Source: Candidatus Vogelbacteria bacterium
GTDB lineage: Bacteria > Patescibacteriota > Minisyncoccia > Phycocordibacterales > XYD1-FULL-46-19
Length of the DNA stretch: 32,502 nt
Reading direction: 5' to 3'
Assembly: GCA_023267075.1 (NCBI GenBank)
Contig: JAHFNY010000007.1
Coordinates: forward strand, 1 to 32,502
Below are positions 24,912-32,502 of this stretch, one piece after another. The translations under genes and the position numbers were made by a program. Under the pieces are notes generated by a model. That model was not told the origin of the DNA. It saw only the letters and a list, made by a program, of their open reading frames with translations, and did no database searches. The first letter of the stretch is position 1; every line of letters begins with the position of its first letter.

Positions 24912-26678
24912 TTAGACTTCAATTAACACCGGTAAAATAATTGGTCGCTTGGCGGTTTTCCGAAATAATTCTTTCCCTAACACTTCTCGCACTTCATTCT
25001 TAAGATAATCAAAGTTAATCGGATGCATCTTGGCACTGGCGTCTTCAATTGTCTTCTTAGCGAGGAAGCGAATATTGCGTAAGAGTTCTTGTGATTCTTT
25101 TAAGTAAACGAAGCCGCGGGAAATAATGTCGGGCGACTTCCGGACTTTGCCGGTTTTAATATCAATAATGGCGATGATGACGAACATACCATCTTGAGCG
25201 AGCATTTGTCGATCGCGGATTACGACCTCTTGAACATTATTAGAATCCAAACCGTCTACCATTACCACGCGGCTACTCGCCGTTTCCTTCAACTTCACAA
25301 TTCGTTTGCCGTGATCTTGGATTTCCACAATGGAGCCATTATCGGGGACAATAATATTTTTCTCGGGCATGCCCATACTTTCAGCCAAGTCTTCATGAAC
25401 GCGGAGCATATAATGACTGCCGTGGACGGGGATAAAGAACTTGGGTTTGAGCATTTTATGGACCCAGGCTAATTCATCGCGATAAGAATGGCCGGAAGAG
25501 TGGACATTAGCCACACCATAATGAATGATCTTGGCGCCTTGGCGGGAGAGATTATCTTTCAATTTTTCTACGCTCTTTTCATTACCTGGGATGACGGAAG
25601 AAGAGAGGAGGACGGTATCGCCCTTTTTAATTTTAATCGTTCGATGTTCGCGATTAGCCATGCGCATGAGGGCGGCATATTCATCACCTTGAGCGCCGGT
25701 CGCGAGGACCACTAATTTATTGTCCGGATAATCATCCATATTCTCGCCATTGATGATGGTGCCATTACGGACTTTTAAGATACCCAATTCTTTAGCAATT
25801 TCCACATTAGTCTTCATTGACCGGCCTTCCACCACCACTTTTTTCCCCAAGCTCTCGGAGGCTTCCACAATGGCGATGATGCGATCAAAGAGCGAAGCAA
25901 AGGTGCCGATAATAATCCGACCCTTAATATTCTGAATGATATCTTTTAGGTTTTTATGAACTTCTTTTTCCGGATAAGAAAAGCCTTCTTTACCAACGTT
26001 GGTGGAGTCGGCAATCAAGAGAAGATTTTTCTCCCGGCCCAAGTCGCTGTAAGTCTTAAGCTCAAAGTCGGCTGGTTGGCCATTTTTATTCTCGATTTTC
26101 ACATCGCCAGTGAAGATGACATTGCCATACGGTGTTTCAATCACTACGCCAAAGGAGTCAGGGATAGTGTGAGTAGCGCCAAAGAAACGGACAGTAAAGT
26201 CGCCCAGTTTAAGCGTGTCTTGCTTCTCAATCATTCTAATATCTAGTTTAGGTAAATGGGGGAATTCTTCTTGGCGCTTTTTAATCATCACCGCTGTGAG
26301 GAGAGAAGTATAAATCGGTGGATTGCCAATTTTCTCCATTACGTAAGGGATGCCGCCGATGTGATCTAAGTGGCCGTGGGTAATGATGACTGCTTTCAGA
26401 TTTTTCTTCCGTTCTTCCACATAAGTGGAGTCGGGGATGATGTAATCCACGCCAGGTGTCTCTTCTCCAGGGAAGGCGAGGCCAATGTCTACCACTAAAA
26501 TAGAGTCGCGAAATTCAATCGCGGTCATATTCTTACCAATTTCTTCTACGCCACCCAAGGGAATGACCCGAATGTTGCCGGGAGAAAGTGGTGGGATCTT
26601 GCCATTAGCATCGGGAGCGGTATTTTTTTGACTAGGACGGTGCGGCGGTCGGCGGCCGCGATTTTTATTTTTATCCAT
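24912..26678 (-). CDS. rnj: Ribonuclease J
   Basis: RVIPLGGVEEIGKNMTAIEF, ITHGHLDHIGGIPYV, FFGATHTIPDSFGVVIETPYGNVIFTGDVK, HSSGHSYRDEL. Confidence 0.95.
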   Translation of the reverse strand: MDKNKNRGRRPPHRPSQKNTAPDANGKIPPLSPGNIRVIPLGGVEEIGKNMTAIEFRDSILVVDIGLAFPGEETPGVDYIIPDSTYVEERKKNLKAVIITHGHLDHIGGIPYVMEKIGNPPIYTSLLTAVMIKKRQEEFPHLPKLDIRMIEKQDTLKLGDFTVRFFGATHTIPDSFGVVIETPYGNVIFTGDVKIENKNGQPADFELKTYSDLGREKNLLLIADSTNVGKEGFSYPEKEVHKNLKDIIQNIKGRIIIGTFASLFDRIIAIVEASESLGKKVVVEGRSMKTNVEIAKELGILKVRNGTIINGENMDDYPDNKLVVLATGAQGDEYAALMRMANREHRTIKIKKGDTVLLSSSVIPGNEKSVEKLKDNLSRQGAKIIHYGVANVHSSGHSYRDELAWVHKMLKPKFFIPVHGSHYMLRVHEDLAESMGMPEKNIIVPDNGSIVEIQDHGKRIVKLKETASSRVVMVDGLDSNNVQEVVIRDRQMLAQDGMFVIIAIIDIKTGKVRKSPDIISRGFVYLKESQELLRNIRFLAKKTIEDASAKMHPINFDYLKNEVREVLGKELFRKTAKRPIILPVLIEV

Positions 26679-26693
26679 TTTATTTTTTACTTT

Positions 26694-28382
26694 TTAATTT
26701 AAGTGAGAGAAGATTGGCCAGACTCGCTCGGTATTGATATACCATTTATAAACGCTCGCTAAACGGTCGGCGGGAGTGGTTAAGCCGTTAAGGGTGAGAC
26801 CTTTAATCGCACTGGGGACGACGTAAATAAATGAGGGAGAATAAATGAACACTGCTGGTAGATCGTGCTTAATAGTGGTGGAAAAGTCGTTTAAGTCTTT
26901 AACTCGAATCGTTGGATCAGTAGTGGAACGAGCTTCAGTTAAAAGTTTATCGACATTTAAATTGGTATAGAGCGAGACATTCAAGCCTGGGTCAGTCCTT
27001 TGGGAGGAATGCCAAAAGGCAAAGGGGTCAGGATCAGCACCCACAATCTCGCCAAAGAAGAGGGCGTCAAATTGCCGCGGCCGAATGACGTTCTGATTTA
27101 AATCGCCCAGTTCAAACACGTCTAAAGTGACATCCGCGCCAAGTGTGCGCCAACTTTTAGCAATCAATTCGGCCGCGGCTTTAAGCTCCGGCGTGGCCGC
27201 CGTCGCTAAATGGAAGGCAAGCCGGGTGGTAGACTTTTTATCTTTCTTAAGCCAGATACCATCACTGCCTTTTTGCCAGCCAGCGGCGGTGAGGGTGGAA
27301 CTGGCGGCGGTTAAGTCAGTTTTAATAGTAGTGAGGTTAGAGGGTAGGGGCCCATCAATAGCTTGACCATAACCTTTAAGCACTTGTTCTACCACTTCTT
27401 GGCGGGGAGCGGCTAAGTTAAGAGCGGTCCGGACGGCGCCGCTCGCTAAAACCGGCGCTTGATTCTGATTAAAGAAAACGGCAAAGACCCGAGGTAAAGG
27501 TGACACTTTAAGCGTAGCGCCGTCTTTAGCTAAGGCTGCAGCTTGATCCGGAGCGAGAGCGGCGAGCGCCCCAATCTCGCCTCGCTTATAAGCATTTAAG
27601 AGGTCATCACTAGTGCTGTAAAAGTGGAAAGTAATTTGGGTAAGGGAGGGCGCGCCTAGAGCGAAGTGATCAAATGGCGCCAGATCATAAGACATGGGTA
27701 TGCCGCTATTGTCTTTAGTCACCGCCGTCACTTGATAGGGGCCACTGCCAATACCTTTTAAATTGAGATCATTTAAGGCAAAGGTCTCGGCGCTAATATC
27801 CTTCCATAAATGTTTGGGTAAAATGCCAATGGTGGTGAGGTTAAGGAAAGTAGCGTAAGGTTGCTTTAAGTGGAAACGGATCTCGGTGGCGCTTGACTTC
27901 TCAATCTTGATCCCATCCCAAGCGGCGCGATGAGCGCTTTTAATCAGCGGATCTTGAGCCTTCAGAATAGTAAATTCTACATCATCAGTGGTTAGAGGCT
28001 TGCCGTCTTGCCAGGTCAAATTATTTTTAAGAATGAAGTCATACGTTAGACCATCGTCAGAAACAGTATATGAGGCGGCTAGATCAGGGATTAACTTGCC
28101 ATCGGGTCCGAGGCGCATCAGACCAGAATAGACGAGAGCGGCGAGGTCGCGGTCGGCATCAGAGACGGCGAGAAGCGGATTAATAAACCGGGGCGTACCT
28201 AAAATCCCTTCCGTTAAGTTGCCGCCCGGGGCAGGGACAGTGACCAAGATCTTGCTATTTAAAGTGTAAACCAATCCGAGAAGGCCAATGATAAAGGCCA
28301 CAGCGAGCCCTAAGATGAAGACTTGGGCGCGAGCATCAAACGAGCGGAACACCGCTAACAACTTCTCCAGATAATTTTTCAC
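26694..28382 (-). CDS. Peptide ABC transporter substrate-binding protein (SBP family 5), TM-anchored
   Basis: GGNLTEGILGTPRFINPLLAVSDADRDLAALVYSGLMRLGPDGKLIPDLAASYTVSDDGLTYDFILKNNLTWQDGKPLTTDDV. Confidence 0.92.
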   Translation of the reverse strand: MKNYLEKLLAVFRSFDARAQVFILGLAVAFIIGLLGLVYTLNSKILVTVPAPGGNLTEGILGTPRFINPLLAVSDADRDLAALVYSGLMRLGPDGKLIPDLAASYTVSDDGLTYDFILKNNLTWQDGKPLTTDDVEFTILKAQDPLIKSAHRAAWDGIKIEKSSATEIRFHLKQPYATFLNLTTIGILPKHLWKDISAETFALNDLNLKGIGSGPYQVTAVTKDNSGIPMSYDLAPFDHFALGAPSLTQITFHFYSTSDDLLNAYKRGEIGALAALAPDQAAALAKDGATLKVSPLPRVFAVFFNQNQAPVLASGAVRTALNLAAPRQEVVEQVLKGYGQAIDGPLPSNLTTIKTDLTAASSTLTAAGWQKGSDGIWLKKDKKSTTRLAFHLATAATPELKAAAELIAKSWRTLGADVTLDVFELGDLNQNVIRPRQFDALFFGEIVGADPDPFAFWHSSQRTDPGLNVSLYTNLNVDKLLTEARSTTDPTIRVKDLNDFSTTIKHDLPAVFIYSPSFIYVVPSAIKGLTLNGLTTPADRLASVYKWYINTERVWPIFSHLN

Positions 28383-28413
28383 AAATTAAAATTTAGTAAA
28401 AGAGTAAAAAGAC

Positions 28414-28644
28414 TTATTTAATGATGATGGCAAGAATGGCCGAGAGAACGAACAGGGCGGCCACAATAATCGTGGCAATAAACAATTGACGTTCTAAACC
28501 GCGCTTGTGGTGAAAACTGGCAATATGGCTCTGACCGAAGGCACTGCCAAGACCAGCCTCACTTTGCTGGAAGAGGATAAGAGCGACCAAGATAACAGAA
28601 ATAATGATTTGGATCCACGGGAGGATCGGGGCGAGCGCGGTCAT
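28414..28644 (-). CDS. secG: Preprotein translocase subunit SecG
   Basis: MTALAPILPWIQIIISVILVALILFQQSEAGLGSAFG...; start moved to 28644, just after -10 TATACT (28654-28659). Confidence 0.88.
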   Translation of the reverse strand: MTALAPILPWIQIIISVILVALILFQQSEAGLGSAFGQSHIASFHHKRGLERQLFIATIIVAALFVLSAILAIIIK

Positions 28645-28740
28645 GTACCGGGTAGTATAGCATACCATTGCCGTAAAGCAAGTAGGATGATAGGGTAAAG
28701 TTGGAAATTGGCTTAACTTAAACCAGAGGGGGTCTTTGTC

Positions 28741-29412
28741 ATGAATAAAGAATCGCGGGTAATTGTGAAGTTGAATTCTGACTTTTCTGCTCGAGATAGT
28801 TTTGAATTGGCAGAGTTGTTGGCACCATATGTCCACTCCATTGCTATTGGTTGGGATGTTTTATTGAACGAATTTGATTTCCAACGATGGCAAGAAGACA
28901 ATAAGCTGTTTTTTCTGCTGAATTTTTACGATATCAAGGAGACTGTTTTGAGAGCGGTCAGGATTATTGACCAAAGTACTTCGATTTGGGGTTGTAGCGT
29001 TAGTCTTGATGTGCAGAAGGAAACCCTTCATACCCTGAAACGGGAAGTCTCAAATAATTGGCGCATAAAAGGTGGCCAGAGTCCGCTTCAAATTTTTGGC
29101 ACTAAACCCGGGAGAGATTTCGCTTATTGGGATTGGGTTAATTTGCACAATTTTTGTGATGGGGTGATCTTTCGGCATAAAGACAAGGACTTTGCCAGAA
29201 TTAAGAGTCTACCCCTTCCTCAATCGATTATCTTGACCGATGTTGAGTCGCCAACAGAAGTGGTTAAGCAGGGGGTAGATTATGTGATTTTGGGAGAGGA
29301 AATTACTGGAGTCGGTGATCCAGTTCTTGCAGTTGAGAGAATTAACGATGAAATTGAAACGGCAAAGACTGCAATTAAATTGGCGGCAGCCGGCTTCGTC
29401 GGTGACGCGTAA
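28741..29412 (+). CDS. Divergent orotidine 5'-phosphate decarboxylase-like (TIM barrel) protein
   Basis: FFLLNFYDIKETVLRAV aligns with the OMPDC FLDLKFHDIPNTV segment; GVDYVILGEEITGVGDPVLAVERINDEIE resembles the OMPDC C-terminal phosphate site; SD AGAGGGGG. Confidence 0.65.
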   Translation: MNKESRVIVKLNSDFSARDSFELAELLAPYVHSIAIGWDVLLNEFDFQRWQEDNKLFFLLNFYDIKETVLRAVRIIDQSTSIWGCSVSLDVQKETLHTLKREVSNNWRIKGGQSPLQIFGTKPGRDFAYWDWVNLHNFCDGVIFRHKDKDFARIKSLPLPQSIILTDVESPTEVVKQGVDYVILGEEITGVGDPVLAVERINDEIETAKTAIKLAAAGFVGDA

Positions 29413-29487
29413 TATCTTCTTGTCTTTCTGCTCATTGGGTGCTAGGGTAGGGGCTGATTTAGGATTTCAAACTTGAAAAAAAGGAAA

Positions 29488-29628
29488 ATGGCTATGGCTG
29501 ATAATAACCCCACACCCCAACCCCCAGTCGTGTCACCTCATTTCTTGTTTTCTTCTGGTGATGAGGATGATATCTTTAAACCTCATCAGCAAGATGAATT
29601 TGCATCAGAAGGAGAGATGCAGTTTTGA
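29488..29628 (+). CDS. Putative 46-aa protein
   Basis: Not in ORF track: SD AAAAAAAGGAAA-ATG; MAMADNNPTPQPPVVSPHFLFSSGDEDDIFKPHQQDEFASEGEMQF*; terminator 14 nt after stop. Confidence 0.6.
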   Translation: MAMADNNPTPQPPVVSPHFLFSSGDEDDIFKPHQQDEFASEGEMQF

Positions 29629-29641
29629 TCCAGCCTTTTGA

Positions 29642-29678
29642 CCCCGCCGGTGGCGTTGACACCGGCGGGGCTTTACTT
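29642..29678 (+). terminator. Terminator hairpin copy 1 with embedded -35 box
   Basis: CCCCGCCGGTG-GCGTTGA-CACCGGCGGGG-CTTTACTT. Confidence 0.9.
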
Positions 29679-29684
29679 TAGTTT
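29656..29684 (+). promoter_or_regulatory. Putative promoter of the 81-aa ORF
   Basis: TTGACA-N17-TAGTTT; -35 lies in the terminator loop/3' arm. Confidence 0.5.
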
Positions 29685-29738
29685 TAAATTAGAAATGAGT
29701 TCCTAACATGTAGAGTAAACCCAAACCGGGAGGAATGA

Positions 29739-29984
29739 ATGGTGAGTAAAAGTTTAAGAGAGATAGCGGTAGAGGTGGCTAAGATAGGGGAAAATATTTT
29801 ACTTCATGACCCAAAATCAGGCCGGAGACTTATCGAACTGGGAAAAATGCTTGAAGAGATTAATCCTGGTTTGATTATACCGGCGGATCAAATCGAGCCA
29901 GCGGAAAAAAGGTTTGGTAGTCCTGATTATCCTGATGACCCTTTTGATGGCAATTGTGCTGATGGAACACCTATTTTTAGGTAA
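29739..29984 (+). CDS. Hypothetical protein (81 aa)
   Basis: SD CGGGAGGAATGA-ATG; terminator immediately downstream. Confidence 0.65.
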   Translation: MVSKSLREIAVEVAKIGENILLHDPKSGRRLIELGKMLEEINPGLIIPADQIEPAEKRFGSPDYPDDPFDGNCADGTPIFR

Positions 29985-29999
29985 TAGATTCCCATCCTG

Positions 30000-30036
30000 C
30001 CCCGCCGGTGGCGTTGACACCGGCGGGGCTTTTCTT
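30000..30036 (+). terminator. Terminator hairpin copy 2 with embedded -35 box
   Basis: CCCCGCCGGTG-GCGTTGA-CACCGGCGGGG-CTTTTCTT; first 33 nt identical to copy 1. Confidence 0.92.
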
Positions 30037-30041
30037 ATAAT
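30014..30041 (+). promoter_or_regulatory. groES-groEL promoter
   Basis: TTGACA-N16-TATAAT, 8 nt before the groES ATG. Confidence 0.85.
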
Positions 30042-30049
30042 ACGAGCGT

Positions 30050-30349
30050 ATGAAAAACATTCCTCTTAAGCCCCTGGGCGATCGGGTAGTCATTCTCGCC
30101 GGTGAAGCTAAATCTGGTAAGACTAAATCCGGTCTGATTATCCCCGAGACGATTAATAAAGAACGGCCGGAAGAAGGCCTGGTGGTGGCCGTGGGTCCGG
30201 GTAAAATGGACGACGGCAAGCTGGTGCCAATGACGGTGAAGAAGGGTCAGCGCGTGCTCTTCTCTAAATACGGTCCGGATGAAATTAAGATTGACGGCCA
30301 GGAATATTTAATCGTCAGCGAGTCGCAAGTTTTAGCCATTATTGAATAA
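30050..30349 (+). CDS. groES: Co-chaperonin GroES
   Basis: IPLKPLGDRVVI...KTKSGLIIPETINKERPEEGLVVAVGPG; directly upstream of groEL. Confidence 0.96.
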   Translation: MKNIPLKPLGDRVVILAGEAKSGKTKSGLIIPETINKERPEEGLVVAVGPGKMDDGKLVPMTVKKGQRVLFSKYGPDEIKIDGQEYLIVSESQVLAIIE

Positions 30350-30351
30350 CT

Positions 30352-32019
30352 ATGTCAGCTAAACAAATTTTATTTAACGAGAAAGCCCGCAAGTCCTTAA
30401 AGAAGGGGATTGATAAACTGGCCGCCGCCGTCCAGATGACGCTGGGCCCCCGCGGTCGCGCCGTAGTGATTGAGAAGAGTTATGGCGCGCCGCAAGTTAC
30501 CTTAGATGGCGTGACGGTAGCCAAGGAGATTGAGCTGGAAGACAAGTTTGAGAACTTGGGCGCCAATTTACTGAAGCAAGCTGCCGATAAGACTAACGAT
30601 AAAGTAGGTGATGGCACGACGACGGCGATAATTCTCGCCCAAGCGATTATTGAAGAGGGCGAGAAGGCGGTGGCCGAGCGCGGCTTCAACGTCATTCACT
30701 TGGCGGATGAAATTAAGAAGGGCAGTGTGGAAATTAGTAAAGCCCTAGAGGCTCAAGCCGAGGAAGTAAATGATAAAAAGAAGGTGGAGGAAGTGGCCAC
30801 CCTCTCGGCTAAAGATGCCGCCATCGGCAAGCTGATTGCCGGCGTTTTTGGCGAGGTGGGTAAAGAGGGGGTGATTACGATTGATGATTCTAATACCGTG
30901 GAGAGTTCATCCGAGGTGGTGGAGGGAATGCAATTTGATAAGGGTTATATCGCCCCGTATATGATTACTGATAGCGAGAAGATGGAAGCCAGTTACGACG
31001 ATCCGTACATTTTAATTACTGATAAAAAGATTAGTGCGATTAAAGATATTCTTCCGCTTTTAGAGAAGATGGCGGCCAGTGGTAAGAAAGACTTGGTGAT
31101 TATTGCTGAAGATGTAGATGGCGAGGCCTTAACCACTTTGGTGGTCAATAAGCTCCGCGGTATCTTTAACACTTTAGCGATTAAAGCGCCCGGCTTTGGC
31201 GACCGGCGGAAAGAAATGTTGGAAGACTTGGCAGTGGTGACGGGGGCGAAGGTGATTACGGAAGATATTGGTCTTAAACTTGATTTGGCGGAAGTAACGA
31301 TGCTCGGCCGGGCTCGGCGCGTAGTCTCGTCTAAAGATGTCACGGTAATTGTGGGTGGTAAGGGTAAGAAGACGGAGATTAAAGAGCGAATTGAGGCGAT
31401 TAAAGCCCAATTAGAAAAAACTGAATCTAAATATGATCAGGATAAGTTAAAAGAGCGCTTAGGTAAGCTCGCCGGCGGGGTGGCAGTGATTAAAGTGGGC
31501 GCGCCCACCGAGAGCGCCCAGAAGGATCTGAAGCAACGGGTAGAAGACGCCGTGGCGGCCACGCGGGCCGCGATGGAGGAGGGGGTAGTGCCGGGTGGCG
31601 GGATTGCCCTGTGGAATACCATTAGTATGGTGGCCGGTGAGACTACTAAAATTGCCGATAATGAGGCAGCGGCCGCGGCGCGAGATATCTTGCGTAAGGT
31701 CTCCCAAGCGCCGTTAGAAGCGATTATTGATAACTCCGGCGAGGCGGCCAGTAAAGTGATTAATGAAATTAAAGCGGCTAAAGATAAAGCCAAGACCAAG
31801 ACCGAGAAGTGGTGGCTGGGCTTTAACGCCAGTATTAATGAACTGGCGGATTTAAAAAAGGCGGGGATTGTGGATCCGCTCAAGGTGACCAAGACCGCCT
31901 TCCAAAACGCCGTTTCCGTGGCCGCTAATTACTTAACCATTGGCGCGGCCGTGGCCGAGATCCCCAAGAAAGAAGAATCACACACCCACGGCAACCCCGG
32001 CATGGGCATGGACTATTAG
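30352..32019 (+). CDS. groEL: Chaperonin GroEL
   Basis: [58 protein letters not shown]-terminus [12 protein letters not shown]. Confidence 0.98.
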   Translation: MSAKQILFNEKARKSLKKGIDKLAAAVQMTLGPRGRAVVIEKSYGAPQVTLDGVTVAKEIELEDKFENLGANLLKQAADKTNDKVGDGTTTAIILAQAIIEEGEKAVAERGFNVIHLADEIKKGSVEISKALEAQAEEVNDKKKVEEVATLSAKDAAIGKLIAGVFGEVGKEGVITIDDSNTVESSSEVVEGMQFDKGYIAPYMITDSEKMEASYDDPYILITDKKISAIKDILPLLEKMAASGKKDLVIIAEDVDGEALTTLVVNKLRGIFNTLAIKAPGFGDRRKEMLEDLAVVTGAKVITEDIGLKLDLAEVTMLGRARRVVSSKDVTVIVGGKGKKTEIKERIEAIKAQLEKTESKYDQDKLKERLGKLAGGVAVIKVGAPTESAQKDLKQRVEDAVAATRAAMEEGVVPGGGIALWNTISMVAGETTKIADNEAAAAARDILRKVSQAPLEAIIDNSGEAASKVINEIKAAKDKAKTKTEKWWLGFNASINELADLKKAGIVDPLKVTKTAFQNAVSVAANYLTIGAAVAEIPKKEESHTHGNPGMGMDY

Positions 32020-32064
32020 TCCCGACGTAAAGTCGGGATCCCGACAGAATCGTCGGGACTTTTA
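32019..32064 (+). terminator. Compound terminator downstream of groEL
   Basis: GTCCCGAC-GTAAA-GTCGGGATCCCGAC-AGAATC-GTCGGGAC-TTTT. Confidence 0.8.
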
Positions 32065-32095
32065 GCTTTATTAGCTTCATGTTAAGATACAAAAT

Positions 32096-32502
32096 ATGAA
32101 GTTTGAGACAGCGCCAATTCAAGAAAATGTGGAGGGAAAAGATTTAGCGGAGCTTAGTCCCGATGAGATAGAGTTGTCTTTTCTCCGGGATAAGATTGAA
32201 GCGGAAAGAATCAATGAAACTTTTCCGCCCTCAAATGGGGAAGTGCCACCTAAGCATTTTGCCGGTGAATTTGACACCAGCTTGTTAGATGAGAAGGATC
32301 TTAAAGCGTGGAAAATTTTCCAAATGTTTGTTGAGGGCCAGATTCTGGTGGAAGAGGCTAAGGGAAAATTGTTGGCTTATCATCGTGAAATAGTAAATGT
32401 CCCTAAGTCTCTGACTCGGTCAACAAAAGATAAATTTATGAATTATCTTATGAATCAATTCCAGAAGGAACTAGCCAAGAAAAACTTGCACGACGCGGGA
32501 AT
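32096..32502 (+). CDS. Hypothetical protein, 3' end outside window
   Basis: Open frame from ATG 32096 to the window end (MKFETAPIQENVEGKDLAELSPDEIELSFLRDKIEAERINE...); -10 TAAGAT just upstream. Confidence 0.7.
   Translation, partial: MKFETAPIQENVEGKDLAELSPDEIELSFLRDKIEAERINETFPPSNGEVPPKHFAGEFDTSLLDEKDLKAWKIFQMFVEGQILVEEAKGKLLAYHREIVNVPKSLTRSTKDKFMNYLMNQFQKELAKKNLHDAG

Noticed and set aside
28645-28836. N-terminal 64-aa extension of the secG ORF
   Set aside because: It overlaps the divergent gene 28741 and the secG -10 box; SecG homology starts at MTALAPILPW.
30014-30041. A riboswitch or heat-shock RNA thermometer in the groES leader
   Set aside because: The inferred 5' UTR is only a few nt, leaving no room for a structured leader.

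Overview
This 32.5 kb window looks like a compact chromosomal segment from a Candidatus Patescibacteria (CPR, Parcubacteria-like) genome. That assignment is an inference from gene content, gene density and divergent housekeeping proteins. From left to right it contains: a type IV pilus/competence-type cluster (pilT 3' end, pilC, major pilin, prepilin peptidase, four minor pilin-like ORFs) running into ligA; an AT-rich accessory stretch with two orphan ORFs and a lone PaaX/Cas2-like gene; gatC-gatA and a membrane-anchored HEPN-like protein; an orphan ORF; five minus-strand tRNA genes (fMet, Thr-CGT, Thr-GGT, Asp-GTC, Met-CAT); prfB-ftsE-ftsX-pyrG-vanY; a tRNA-Gln abutting a small ORF; a degenerate receiver protein; mpg/yqeY; two small membrane proteins; a UvrD-like helicase-nuclease; MFS, RNase J, a peptide-binding protein and secG on the minus strand; a degenerate OMP decarboxylase-like protein; two small ORFs with near-identical terminator/promoter hairpins; and groES-groEL. 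The main leads are: (1) a 28-nt dyad, CCA-N7-GYCATGGC-N7-TGG, inside a 40-nt imperfect repeat on both sides of the lone Cas2-like gene and coinciding with its promoter; (2) two expression classes, with housekeeping genes apparently leaderless and orphan genes carrying Shine-Dalgarno leaders; (3) terminator hairpins that contain a consensus -35 box; (4) several degenerate enzymes or signalling domains (LigA without zinc-finger cysteines, OMPDC-like protein without the catalytic Lys, receiver with Asp to Asn, RF2 with shortened domain 1); (5) unannotated small ORFs. No CRISPR array, rRNA gene or transposase was seen.
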